Below the pieces are notes generated by a model, which was not told the origin of the DNA, ran no database searches, and saw only the letters and a list, made by a program, of their open reading frames with translations. Shown here in pieces: positions 1 through 8,621 of a stretch of 30,640 nt of DNA; the stretch's first letter is position 1, and each line of letters begins with the position of its first letter. The position numbers were made by a program, and so were the translations under genes. The stretch is from CAZGOM01 sp964542875. Its GTDB lineage: Bacteria; Planctomycetota; Phycisphaerae; Phycisphaerales; Phycisphaeraceae. The stretch covers positions 1 through 30,640 of the forward strand of contig CAZIWA010000063.1 of assembly GCA_964542875.1 (NCBI GenBank), given 5' to 3'.

Positions 1-53
1 CAGGTGCATGTCCCTTGAACGCTCAAACCTCAATTAACCCACTCTTGGATACC

Positions 54-79
54 CCGACAACCCGTCATCCGACAACCCG
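54..79. repeat. short direct repeat upstream of the ketosynthase-like gene
   Basis: The 11-mer CCGACAACCCG occurs at 54-64 and again at 69-79, a 15-base period. Similar ACCCGATAACCCG text touches the left edge of the N gap near 7014. The first 202 bases of the window otherwise hold no convincing gene. This looks like low-complexity intergenic text rather than an operator. Confidence 0.4.
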
Positions 80-202
80 GACGCATGGGCTTTCGTCAAA
101 TGCGATTGCCCGTACCCAGCCCCAAACCCCGATTTCCAAACCACACCCTCGCTTGAATGCTAAACTATGGCCTCGAATTCCCCTGCAAGGCTTAAGAGCA
201 CT

Positions 203-1546
203 ATGTCACGACGCGTTGTAATCACCGGTTTGGGTCCGATCTCCGGTATTGGCCTGGGCATTGAGCCCACCTGGCAGGCCCTTCTTGAAGGCAAGAGCGC
301 CGTCGCCCGCATCACCGCGTTTGATCCCTCGGGCTTTCCCAACCGGATCGCCGCTGAAATCAAAGACCTCAAAATCAGCAGCTTCGTCCCCAAGAGCTAC
401 CGCAAAAACGTCAAGGTCATGGCCCGCGACATTGAATTCGCCGTCGCCGCTGCCGACCTTGCCGCCCGCGACGCCAAGCTCGTCACCAAGGGCACACTCG
501 GCGACGCCCCCCCGGCCGGCGCCACCCTCACCTACAAGCCAGACCGTGTCGGCGCCCACATCGGCGCAGGCCTCATCGCCGCGGAGCTTGACGAACTCAC
601 CGACGCCCTCGCCACCTCCCTCGACGAAGACAAGAATTTCGACATCCACAAATGGGGCCAGGAAGGCATGGGCCACCTCACCCCCCTCTGGATGCTCAAG
701 TACCTGCCCAACATGCTCTCGTCCCACGTGACGATCATCCACGACGCCCAGGGCCCCTCAAACACCATCACCTGCGACGGCGCATCCTCCGACCTCTCCA
801 TCGGCGAATCCCTCCGCGTCATCCAACGCGGCAACGCCGACGCCTCCTTCTCAGGCGGCACCGAATCCAAGCTCAACCCCATGGCCTACCTGCGCCAGAC
901 CTACCGCGACATCCTCGTCGCCGGGTTTGAAGACGCCCCCACCACCGCAGTCCAGCCCTTTGGCAAAAACGCCACCGGCACCGTCCTGGGCGAAGGCGGC
1001 GGAATGGTCATCCTCGAAGCCCTGGACACCTTCGAAGCACGCAAGGAAAAAGACTCCGCCAAAGCCTACGCCGAAGTCGTCGGTTTCGGCGCTTCCCAGT
1101 CGGTCTTCCCCGGCGCGCAAAGCGCCAAGCCCGAGCCATCCGGCCGCGGCCTCTCCGTCGCCATCAAAACCGCCCTGCGCGACGCCGGCATCACCCCCGC
1201 CCAGGTCTCCGTCATCGTCCCCGCGGCACTGGGCCATGCCGCTTCAGACGCATCTGAACTCGCCGCCCTCAAGCTTGTCTTCGGCGACAACCTCGCAAAC
1301 ATTCCCCTCATCATCACCAAGCCCGCCTACGGCCTCGCCGGCGCAGGCGCAGGCAGCCTCGACACCTGTGTCCTGGCCAAAGCCCTCCTGGAACAAAAGC
1401 TTCCTCCCACCCCCAACTTCTCCGACACCCACCCCGGCCTCGCCCCTGCGCGCGCTCAGGCCACCGGCGCCAAGCTCGAATACGGACTCACCTACAACAC
1501 GTCCGCCAACGGCCAGAACGCCGCCATCATCCTCAAGAAAATCTAG
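203..1546 (+). CDS. beta-ketoacyl synthase-fold protein lacking the Cys-His-His triad (chain-length-factor-like)
   Basis: This 447-residue protein has the FabF/KAS fold: an N-terminal RRVVITGLG strand, the GPS...SIGES nucleophile-elbow region, an SGGTES strand and the C-terminal KPAYGLAGAGAG segment. I chose the ATG at 203 because MSRRVVITGLG matches the usual FabF N-terminus; an ATG at 167 would add 12 residues. Aligned by eye with E. coli FabF, the Cys163 position is Gly193 (a Cys lies two residues earlier, at 191), the His303 position is Ala341 and the His340 position is Leu378. The spacing between the last two is 37 residues, as in FabF. The C-terminal GFGGTN loop is also changed (SANGQN). 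Such loss is typical of chain-length factors and other KS partner subunits, so it may pair with an active ketosynthase, perhaps encoded upstream outside the window. The fold is certain; the role is inferred. Confidence 0.88.
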   Translation: MSRRVVITGLGPISGIGLGIEPTWQALLEGKSAVARITAFDPSGFPNRIAAEIKDLKISSFVPKSYRKNVKVMARDIEFAVAAADLAARDAKLVTKGTLGDAPPAGATLTYKPDRVGAHIGAGLIAAELDELTDALATSLDEDKNFDIHKWGQEGMGHLTPLWMLKYLPNMLSSHVTIIHDAQGPSNTITCDGASSDLSIGESLRVIQRGNADASFSGGTESKLNPMAYLRQTYRDILVAGFEDAPTTAVQPFGKNATGTVLGEGGGMVILEALDTFEARKEKDSAKAYAEVVGFGASQSVFPGAQSAKPEPSGRGLSVAIKTALRDAGITPAQVSVIVPAALGHAASDASELAALKLVFGDNLANIPLIITKPAYGLAGAGAGSLDTCVLAKALLEQKLPPTPNFSDTHPGLAPARAQATGAKLEYGLTYNTSANGQNAAIILKKI

Positions 1547-1588
1547 CTACCGGTTTCGGATACTCACCGACCAATGCCGTTCGACGAC

Positions 1589-1609
1589 GCAAAAGCCAAG
1601 CGCTTTTGC
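1589..1609 (+). terminator. possible weak terminator hairpin after the ketosynthase-like gene
   Basis: GCAAAAGC (1589-1596) pairs with GCTTTTGC (1602-1609) around a five-base loop, 43 bases past the stop codon. The pyrimidine-rich CTTTGCGCTCTTT follows, but there is no clean T tract. It lies between two convergent genes. Confidence 0.35.
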
Positions 1610-1690
1610 TTTGCGCTCTTTAATTCATCATTCGCAACGCGTAATTCATAATGACGCGCCGGCGTCGCCATTCAAAACGCCACAAATCCC

Positions 1691-2845
1691 TCACACCCCG
1701 CAAGGCAGATAAAACCACGAAAGATCCCGCTCGCGCTGTTCAGCGGGCATCTGCGTCAAAAGCTCCACATATTTCTCCTCGCCGTACACCGCATGCCCAA
1801 GCCTCAGCACCACCACCAGCGACCCGCGCCCGTACTTGGCGATCTGCGGATACGGCCACTCCAGGCTCGCATCCGCGTACGGCGCCACGAAGTCCAGCGC
1901 GTTCTGCACCGATGCCCCGTCAGCCCCCTCCTTACCCGTAATCGGTACCTCCACGGCATTGCCGATCAGACACAGCATCAGCAAAGCCTTGAGGTTGTAC
2001 AACGAATAATCAAACGACCTTGTCCTGGAAAGCTCATGCGGCTGCGATCCGTCGGGCCGCACATGCGCCACCACTCGCTTCTTGAACGCTTCCTTCAACG
2101 TCCGCACGGCGATCTCCCGCCGACCACAGAACAAGGCAAATCTCGCCGCCTGCACGTCGTACCACGTCCCGTGGTTGTTGCGTTCGTCCCGCTCGTTGAT
2201 GCCGTGCGGGCTCTCCATCAGCCACGTCAGATAATCGCCAAACCATTCCCGCATCCCGCGCATATCCTTCTCGCTCCACCCCGGCTGCCCGGCCAGAAGC
2301 TCGACCGCATCCACCAGCATCGCAAGGGAGGCCGTCTCGATAATCCCAATCCCGCGCCCCGTATTCACCCCCGGCACCGCCTGTCCATAGTTGAGGTGCG
2401 GGTTCATCCGTGTGTCGGGATTCAAAAACCACGTTTTGAGCATCTCCCCCGCTTTGTAGGCGTATTCCGTCTCGCCGGTCACTCGGGCCGCCAGCACCAG
2501 CGCCTCCACTTCCCGGCACATTTCGGTCATCGCCCCATGATCAAAGTCATGTGTCTGCGTCGCCGGATTCACGTCCCCGTCACGGCGCACCCACGGCAGC
2601 CCATCGGGTTTCTCCGGGTTGGGCCACCAATATGGCCCAACACTCATGTAATCATGGCGATCCCCCGAAGGTGGCACCATCTTCTTATCCATCACCGAAG
2701 GCGCCCGCTTGGCCAATGCTTTGCCCGCTTCGCTCAATAACTGCTCCAACATTCCCTTCACCGCCGGGTCTTTATGCTGCACTTTTTCCCGTGCCGCCGC
2801 GATCGCCGCCATGTCCATCACAACGGTCTGCATCTGCTTTTGCAT
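1691..2845 (-). CDS. alginate lyase family polysaccharide lyase
   Basis: This 384-residue protein belongs to the alginate_lyase (alpha/alpha toroid) superfamily, which cleaves uronate-containing chains by beta-elimination. Visible motifs are DYMSVGPYWWPNP (65-77), LNYGQAVPGVNTGRGIGIIET (a little beyond 151), NNHGTWYDVQ (223-232) and PHELSRTRSFDYS (269-281). Asn224 and His225 correspond to the Asn-His pair of A1-III-type lyases. Tyr280 lies about 55 residues later, close to the spacing of the catalytic Tyr there. The GRGIGIIET text recalls the PL38-type group, but exact family and substrate cannot be settled by eye. The ATG at 2845 is preceded by AAAGGGAC. There is no signal peptide, which is unusual for a lyase of polymers and suggests action on imported oligouronides. 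It stands alone, convergent with the ketosynthase-like gene. Confidence 0.87.
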   Translation of the reverse strand: MQKQMQTVVMDMAAIAAAREKVQHKDPAVKGMLEQLLSEAGKALAKRAPSVMDKKMVPPSGDRHDYMSVGPYWWPNPEKPDGLPWVRRDGDVNPATQTHDFDHGAMTEMCREVEALVLAARVTGETEYAYKAGEMLKTWFLNPDTRMNPHLNYGQAVPGVNTGRGIGIIETASLAMLVDAVELLAGQPGWSEKDMRGMREWFGDYLTWLMESPHGINERDERNNHGTWYDVQAARFALFCGRREIAVRTLKEAFKKRVVAHVRPDGSQPHELSRTRSFDYSLYNLKALLMLCLIGNAVEVPITGKEGADGASVQNALDFVAPYADASLEWPYPQIAKYGRGSLVVVLRLGHAVYGEEKYVELLTQMPAEQRERDLSWFYLPCGV

Positions 2846-2971
2846 AAAGTCCCTTTGGTCAAAGCCGCCTGGCTCTATACGGTCAGCTTAGCACCCTGAT
2901 CACCGCATCACCCTCCGGCAATCCCTGAATTGAGGACAAACGGAGCAAATCATGGCTTTGTGAGTGGCGCA

Positions 2972-3001
2972 TTTGGAGGCCGCCTGTGAGCGACGGCCTA
3001 C
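2972..3001. repeat. intergenic palindrome, AGGCCG/CGGCCT
   Basis: AGGCCG (2977-2982) and CGGCCT (2994-2999) form a short inverted repeat around CCTGTGAGCGA. It lies between the lyase promoter side and the 3' end of metH. Its layout recalls the other CCGG-type palindromes in this window (12767-12806 and 27128-27174). It could also act as a weak transcript-end structure for metH. Confidence 0.45.
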
Positions 3002-3072
3002 CTATTGGGCTTTCAAACGTCACCGGCCCACGCGCCCGACGCGCATCCGCCACTGATCTCAAAAACCGTCAC

Positions 3073-6000
3073 TCACACCGAAAAGTACTTCGCCTGCGGG
3101 TGATGCACGATGATCGCGCTCGTCGACTGCTCCGGGTCGATCTGCCAGTTCTCCGTCAGCGTGCAGCCGATCCGCTCAGGCTCCAGCAGCTTAAACAACT
3201 TCTCCTGGTCAGCCATTTCAGGGCACGCCGGATAGCCGAAGCTATAACGCGAACCCTGGTAGTGCTGCGTGAAAAGCTGCCGCACATTGGGGGAGTCCTC
3301 CCCGTCGATGCTCAGTTCCTGGCGCATGCGCTTGTGCCACAGTTCCGCCAGCGCCTCCGCACTTTCCACGCAGAAGCCGTGCAGGTACAGGTAATCCTGA
3401 TACTTGTTGGCCTCAAACAATTTCTTGGCGGCTTTAGTCGCCTCATGCCCCACCGTCACGCAGGACATCCCCAGCACGTCTTTCACGCCGCTTGAAACCG
3501 GCTTGAAGAACCCTGAGATGCACAGCTTGCGCCGGCTGGGCTGCCTCGGGAACGTAAACCGCTGAATTTCCTTGTCCTGGTCCACCGGGTCGTACACGAT
3601 CAGGTCATTCCCGTCAGAGTTGCACGGGAAATACCCGTACGCCACCGCGGGCGTCAAAATGCCTTCGTCCTTGCAGCGTTGCTTGAGCCCATCAAACACC
3701 GGCCGCACTTCGTCTTCCATGATCCGCTCGTACTCTTCCTCCGACAGCCGGCCTTGCTTGAGGCCCCACTGCCCGCGAAACAGCGCGATCTTATTGATGT
3801 ACGGATAGATGTCGTCCAACCGCAGATTCTGCACAATCCGTGATCCCCAGAACGGCACAGCCGGCACGGCCGCGCTCTGGATCGCCTCCGCAGGCTCCGC
3901 GCCCGCGCCCCCCGTGGTATCCACAAAATCCTCACCGCCCTTGGCGGCGTTCATCTGCGCGACCTTCGCTTCCACTTCTTCGCGCTTGTTAAGCCGGGCG
4001 ATGATCTCGGTATTCAGATCACCTTCCTTGCCGGATTTGATCTGATCCATGATCCTCAAGCCTTCAAACGCATCCCGGCCGTAATACACATGACCGCCGC
4101 CCACGGCGTAAGCCGAGCGCAGTTCCGTTTCGCAGTAGTGCCTCGACAGCGCCGCGCCGCCAAGCAGCACCGGCACCTTCTTGCCCAGGCGCGTCATCTC
4201 ATCCAGGTTCTCGCGCATCACCACCACGCTCTTCACCAGCAGGCCGGACATGCCGATCGCATCCGCCTGGGTTTCTTCCCACTTTTTGATGATCTCGCTG
4301 ATGGGTTGCTTGATGCCCAGGTTGTACACCGTGTAACCGTTGTTGGTCAGGATGATGTCCACCAGGTTCTTGCCGATGTCATGCACATCGCCCTTCACCG
4401 TCGCCAGCACGATGGTGCCCTTGGTCTGGCCTTCCACCTTCTCCATGAACGGCTCGATGTGCGACACCGCCAGCTTCATCACCTCCGCGGATTGCAGCAC
4501 AAACGGCAACTGCATCTGGCCTGAGCCAAACAGTTCACCCACCACCTTCATGCCCGCAAGCAGGTGGTCATTGATGATCGCCAGAGGCGGGTACTTCTCA
4601 AGCGCTTCATTAAGCGTGTCCGTCAGCCCGCGCTTCTCGCCGTCCACGATATGCCGCTGCATCCGCTCTTCCAGCGTCAATGTTTGCGCCGCCGCCTGCT
4701 TGTTGGCCTGCGCGCCGGCATCGTCATCCGGAAACAGATTGATGAACACCTGAAGCGGATCGGTCGTCTTGCTCCCGTCCCTCAGCGTCACCGGCTCCGT
4801 GTACACCCGGTTATAGATCAGCTCCAGTGCCGCATCCCACATCGCCTTATCGATCCGGTTTTGCGGCAGGATCTTCGATACATGCACAATCGCGCTGGTC
4901 ATCCCCGCGATCGTCAGCTCATGCAGAAACACCGAGTTAAGCACCACGCGCGCATATGGCTTAAGCCCGAAGCTCACGTTGGAAAGTCCGCATGTCGTCT
5001 GGCATTCCGGGAATGCCTTGGAGATGCGCTTGACACCCTCGATCAGTTCCAGCGCGCTTCGCCGGTCCTTCTCCATGCCCGTTGAAATAGGCAGCACAAG
5101 CGGATCAAAGAAAATGTCCGCGGGACTCAGCCCATACTTGTTCACCGCCAGGTCGTACATCCGGCTCGCGATGGAAAGCTTCCGGTCTGCGGTGCGCGCC
5201 ATCGCTTCTTCCGGGTCTTCGTCGATCGTACCCAGCACAATCGCCGCGCCATACGTCTTGGCCAGCCGGATCATCTCGGCGAATTTCTCTTCACCGTCCT
5301 CCAGGTTGCCGGAGTTGATGATGCACTTGCCCGGCGCTGCCTTCAAACCCGCTTCGATCGTCTTGGGCTGCGTGGAGTCAAGCATCAGCGGAATGTTCAC
5401 CTGCCGCACAAACCGCTTGACGATCTCCGCCATGTCGCGCGCATTGTCCCGCCCCGCATAGTCCACGTTGATGTCGATCACGTGCGAGCCTTCGCGCACC
5501 TGGTCCTTTGCCAGCGACACCATGTCGTCCCAGTTTTCCGCCTCCAGCATCTTCTTAAACGCACGCGAGCCCGACGCGTTGGTCCGCTCGCCGATGTTCA
5601 ACACCGAGTTGTCCTGCCGATACTCCACCGGCCCATACAGCGACGAACAGCAAGCCGGAAAATACGACTTGCGCACCGGCGCCGGCCGATCCTTCACCAA
5701 TTCATGAATCGCCGCAATATGCTCCGGCGTCGTGCCGCAGCACCCGCCCACGATATCCACGCCAAACTCTTCCACGAACCGGAACAGCGCCTTGGCAAAC
5801 GGCTCAGGCTTCAGGGGAAACTCGGTCTTGTTGTTCACCAGCACCGGCAGGCCCGCGTTGGGCAGCACGCTGATCTTCTTGTCCCAGTGCTTGCTCAGCC
5901 AAGACACATGCTCGGACATCTCATTGGGGCCCGTCGCACAGTTGAGGCCCAGCGAAAGAATCGGGAAGTCCTTCAGCGCCGCCGCGGCGCCGGCGATCTC

Positions 6001-6615
6001 CGTCCCCAGCAGCATCGTGCCCGTCGTCTCGATCGTCACCTGGCACATGATCGGGATATCAAGCGTCGTCTTGCCTTCCAGCTTCAACGCATTGATGCAC
6101 GCGTTCACCGCGCACTTCACCTGGAGAATATCCTGCGCCGTCTCGATCAAAAACACATCCGCCCCGCCCTGGATCAGACCGATCGCCTGCTCCGTGTAGC
6201 TGGCCAGCATCGCATCCCAGTGGGTATTGCCCAGCGTGATCAGCTTCGTGCCCGGCCCGATGGACCCGGCAACGAACCGCGGCTTCTTCAATGTCGAATA
6301 CTTGTCGCAGGCCCTGCGTGCGATCTGCGCCGCTTTGATGTTGATCTCCCGCGTCCGGTCCTGAAGGTCCTGGTCCTCCATGGTGATCACGTTCGCGTTG
6401 AAGCTGTCCGTCTCTACGACGTCCGCGCCCACCGCCAGAAACTGCTCATGGATCGTCTGGATCACGTCCGGCCGCGCCAGCACCAGTGCCTCCGTGCAGT
6501 TCTCCCGGCCCATGTAATCCTTCTCAATGTCCAGGTCCAGCTTGTGAATGCTGGTGCCCATGGCGCCGTCATAGATGAGGATCCGCTTGGAAAGCTCGTG
6601 AAGAAACTTGCTCAT
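3073..6615 (-). CDS. metH: cobalamin-dependent methionine synthase
   Basis: This 1180-residue full-length MetH (E. coli about 1227) transfers the methyl group of methyltetrahydrofolate to homocysteine through cobalamin in the cytosol. Domains in order: a homocysteine/zinc barrel (about 1-310) with Cys226 and the GGCCGT pair Cys292-Cys293; a pterin-binding barrel (about 335-600) starting NIGERTNASGS; a cobalamin cap helical module (about 645-730); a B12-binding Rossmann domain with the DxHxxG motif Asp743-His745-Gly748; and a C-terminal reactivation domain (about 930-1180) with the SAM-binding RYSFGYPACPE at 1123-1133. All key residues are present, so it should be active and need reductive reactivation. 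The ATG at 6615 has AAGG nine bases upstream. It is monocistronic here. I saw no cobalamin or SAM riboswitch upstream; that space holds repeat-like sequence. Confidence 0.98.
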   Translation of the reverse strand: MSKFLHELSKRILIYDGAMGTSIHKLDLDIEKDYMGRENCTEALVLARPDVIQTIHEQFLAVGADVVETDSFNANVITMEDQDLQDRTREINIKAAQIARRACDKYSTLKKPRFVAGSIGPGTKLITLGNTHWDAMLASYTEQAIGLIQGGADVFLIETAQDILQVKCAVNACINALKLEGKTTLDIPIMCQVTIETTGTMLLGTEIAGAAAALKDFPILSLGLNCATGPNEMSEHVSWLSKHWDKKISVLPNAGLPVLVNNKTEFPLKPEPFAKALFRFVEEFGVDIVGGCCGTTPEHIAAIHELVKDRPAPVRKSYFPACCSSLYGPVEYRQDNSVLNIGERTNASGSRAFKKMLEAENWDDMVSLAKDQVREGSHVIDINVDYAGRDNARDMAEIVKRFVRQVNIPLMLDSTQPKTIEAGLKAAPGKCIINSGNLEDGEEKFAEMIRLAKTYGAAIVLGTIDEDPEEAMARTADRKLSIASRMYDLAVNKYGLSPADIFFDPLVLPISTGMEKDRRSALELIEGVKRISKAFPECQTTCGLSNVSFGLKPYARVVLNSVFLHELTIAGMTSAIVHVSKILPQNRIDKAMWDAALELIYNRVYTEPVTLRDGSKTTDPLQVFINLFPDDDAGAQANKQAAAQTLTLEERMQRHIVDGEKRGLTDTLNEALEKYPPLAIINDHLLAGMKVVGELFGSGQMQLPFVLQSAEVMKLAVSHIEPFMEKVEGQTKGTIVLATVKGDVHDIGKNLVDIILTNNGYTVYNLGIKQPISEIIKKWEETQADAIGMSGLLVKSVVVMRENLDEMTRLGKKVPVLLGGAALSRHYCETELRSAYAVGGGHVYYGRDAFEGLRIMDQIKSGKEGDLNTEIIARLNKREEVEAKVAQMNAAKGGEDFVDTTGGAGAEPAEAIQSAAVPAVPFWGSRIVQNLRLDDIYPYINKIALFRGQWGLKQGRLSEEEYERIMEDEVRPVFDGLKQRCKDEGILTPAVAYGYFPCNSDGNDLIVYDPVDQDKEIQRFTFPRQPSRRKLCISGFFKPVSSGVKDVLGMSCVTVGHEATKAAKKLFEANKYQDYLYLHGFCVESAEALAELWHKRMRQELSIDGEDSPNVRQLFTQHYQGSRYSFGYPACPEMADQEKLFKLLEPERIGCTLTENWQIDPEQSTSAIIVHHPQAKYFSV

Positions 6616-7014
6616 TTGGCTGGCCTTACTTGGATAAATCCATAAATCCGGATGAAGGGATCATACACGCTTTCTCCCATGGAAACAAGCCTGTGTATTC
6701 TTAATAAACCCGGTCTCAGAGGCCAATGCGGTTTGGGTAAACGCCAACCACATTCATTTTGGTGCCCTGAAAGGGCTTGATAAGGTAGCCCACGGTAAGC
6801 ACTCACTGCGTCGCTCTGGGGCTGAAGTCTTCTATTGAGGCTCTTGCGCGCGCCCGTGTCCATGCCATTCAACCAGACTCAACTCTCTATGCTTTCTTTG
6901 AGGTGACAGGCACACCCAACCCAGTGGATTTAAGAACCCCAATCCCCAACCAGGCGAAAACCGCTAAGGGTTGTGAATCACCAACGTCATTCCTCATGGA
7001 CACCCGATAACCCG
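6616..7014. repeat. gene-free, repeat-like region upstream of metH
   Basis: About 400 bases without a credible gene. It contains GCCCTGAAAGGGC (6764-6776), a 4-bp stem with a 5-base loop, followed by TAGCCCACGG and a CGCTCTGGGGCTGAAG stretch (to about 6828). That text resembles dispersed intergenic repeats I associate with planctomycete genomes. Further right is the phrase GGTGACAGGCACACC (6901-6915). Spurious reading frames cross it. A metH promoter must lie in the part nearest 6616, but no convincing -35/-10 pair was found. Confidence 0.45.
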
Positions 7015-7114
7015 NNNNNNNNNNNNNNNNNNNNNNNNNNNNNNNNNNNNNNNNNNNNNNNNNNNNNNNNNNNNNNNNNNNNNNNNNNNNNNNNNNNNNN
7101 NNNNNNNNNNNNNN
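7015..7114. other. assembly gap of exactly 100 N
   Basis: One hundred consecutive N, the conventional length for a scaffold gap of unknown size. The left flank ends ACCCGATAACCCG and the right flank begins TGCAAAATGCAACCCGC, both low-complexity text, which fits a repeat-induced contig break. Missing sequence of any length may lie here. Confidence 0.98.
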
Positions 7115-7152
7115 TGCAAAATGCAACCCGCAGATGCCCAACCCCAAATCGC

Positions 7153-7983
7153 TCACGCCTTGGGCTTTTTGTCATCCTGAACCCGGTGCTTGGACCGCTT
7201 GAGCAGAAACGGAAACATCTTCCCCAAAGCGTTAAGCGCCATCCCATCCACCGCCAGCACCACCCGCTTCACTTTTTCCTCAGGCCGTCCCGCAAACGTC
7301 GTGACATGCCCGTAAGCCTCACCCCCCGGCGCAGTCGGCGTAAAAAAGTAATTCGACACGCACAGCCTCGGCTGATCCGATTCCACCTTATTCACCGAGT
7401 GCCAGCTCTTCTGATCCGTCGCCATCACCACCAGCCGGTTGAACTGCGCCACGATCGTCTTCTGCCGGATCACCTTGTCTTCCCAAAGCTCAAAGTTCCC
7501 GCCATTGGCCTCTTTCCAATCAGGCGAAACGTAAAACAACAGATTCACCGCGCGATACTTCGCCTGATCCGCATCATGGGAATTATCCAGATGCGGATTC
7601 AAAAAATCGCCCTTGCCCATCACCGAAATGCCCGACGCATACAAGCTCGGGTCCGCTTCCATGCCAACGATCCCCGTGATCTCGCCGATCGCAGTCACCA
7701 CCCCCGGCTCCTGGAATGCAAAGAGAAACTCACTCACGAGCGCGTCGTACTTCGCCAGTTCCACGCCCACCCGCTTGCGCTCTCTCAGCGATGAACGCAG
7801 CATCAGCGCATCCGCTGCGGGGAACTTTCCCACCAGGTTATTGACGGTATCGATGGATAGCAGATCATCCAGCACAAAGTGCTTTGTCGGCGTGCTGCCG
7901 TTCCATTGCGCGCGTAAGCCCACCGCCTGATCGTTGAGCCGGGCAACGATCAGTGCCCCCAGTTGAACTCGTGTGCTAACCAT
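7153..7983 (-). CDS. 2OG-Fe(II) oxygenase, prolyl 4-hydroxylase-like
   Basis: This 276-residue protein has a double-stranded beta-helix dioxygenase core that uses 2-oxoglutarate, oxygen and Fe(II) to hydroxylate a substrate. The iron ligands are visible as His131 and Asp133 in NPHLDNSHD and His195 in KSWHSVNKV. Arg206 in QPRLCVSNYFF is the likely 2-oxoglutarate anchor. The segment GGNFELWED (161-169) is typical of the P4Hc/2OG-FeII_Oxy_3 group. About 120 N-terminal residues precede the core. No signal peptide is visible. The ATG at 7983 has no Shine-Dalgarno sequence, so the start is less sure. The gene is read toward the gap, 122 bases downstream of the release-factor-like gene. The substrate is unknown; small molecules, protein side chains or glycan-linked groups are all possible. 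Confidence 0.88.
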   Translation of the reverse strand: MVSTRVQLGALIVARLNDQAVGLRAQWNGSTPTKHFVLDDLLSIDTVNNLVGKFPAADALMLRSSLRERKRVGVELAKYDALVSEFLFAFQEPGVVTAIGEITGIVGMEADPSLYASGISVMGKGDFLNPHLDNSHDADQAKYRAVNLLFYVSPDWKEANGGNFELWEDKVIRQKTIVAQFNRLVVMATDQKSWHSVNKVESDQPRLCVSNYFFTPTAPGGEAYGHVTTFAGRPEEKVKRVVLAVDGMALNALGKMFPFLLKRSKHRVQDDKKPKA

Positions 7984-8105
7984 TAATTAGTTGTAACACA
8001 ACCGCACTTGAATCACAGAAAAATTGCTCTTTTCCGGCATTTCCTCCCCAAAAGCATCACATTTCCTAAGCTCTTCCATTCATAACTCGTAATTCATCCT
8101 TCCTC

Positions 8106-8621
8106 CTACCTCATTCCCCCAAGCCCAATCTTTCCCCGCTCCGAATTGAAATATCCAAACGCGTGCGCATCCTTCTGGATCAGTTTGATCAGTTGCGATG
8201 AGCTCACCCCCAGCCGCTGGGCCGCCGGCCCCGGCTGCCATTTCTCGAAACACAAAAAATCCAGCGCCTCGGCGATCAGCACCGGCAGGTCCGGATGCTG
8301 GTCATTCACCGGAATCCGCCCATCCGCACCCCTTCGACTCACCCAAAGCGCGCTGGGGTCACGCCCGGGAAACGCCGGCGCTCGCACGCCGATCGCCAGC
8401 GCCATGCGCATGCGCGAAAGCGCCACGGACAAATTCTCCCCCTGGCTGCGCCGCTCTGTCCCGGTCACCGTGATCCCCGTCGGCTCATGCGTCAGCCGCA
8501 CCGCGGTCTCCAGCTTGTTCCGGTTTTGCCCTCCCGGGCCAGACGCCCGATACCGGTCCACCCGGCACTGCGCCAAAAGCTCATTCTCCGCCAGGCAAAC
8601 CGGGTGTTCAGGCGTATTCAT
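8106..8621 (-). CDS. peptide chain release factor-like protein (GGQ domain, no codon-recognition domain)
   Basis: This 171-residue protein has a class I release-factor catalytic domain at its N-terminus: the GGQ tripeptide is at 30-32 in SGPGGQNRNK, followed by the beta-strand TAVRLTHEPTGITVT. GGQ drives hydrolysis of peptidyl-tRNA on the ribosome. The stop-codon-reading domains of RF1/RF2 are absent. Unlike ArfB/YaeJ, the C-terminus (about 110-171) is not a basic tail but a compact helical segment with LGVSSSQLIKLIQKD and ERGKIGLGGMR. It therefore resembles the stand-alone release-factor-like proteins of planctomycetes and verrucomicrobia, whose role is unsettled (ribosome rescue is plausible). 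Its ATG lies inside the 3' end of the upstream AraC gene, a 14-base overlap (8608-8621), which suggests translational coupling. Confidence 0.88.
   Translation of the reverse strand: MNTPEHPVCLAENELLAQCRVDRYRASGPGGQNRNKLETAVRLTHEPTGITVTGTERRSQGENLSVALSRMRMALAIGVRAPAFPGRDPSALWVSRRGADGRIPVNDQHPDLPVLIAEALDFLCFEKWQPGPAAQRLGVSSSQLIKLIQKDAHAFGYFNSERGKIGLGGMR

Noticed and set aside
6612..6872. Reading frame of 86 codons ahead of metH on the minus strand
   Set aside because: It runs through repeat-like sequence, has no recognisable domain and overlaps the metH start.
6616..7014. Cobalamin or SAM riboswitch upstream of metH
   Set aside because: No B12 box (GCCACTG) or SAM-I core could be found on the minus strand; the space carries repeat-like words instead.
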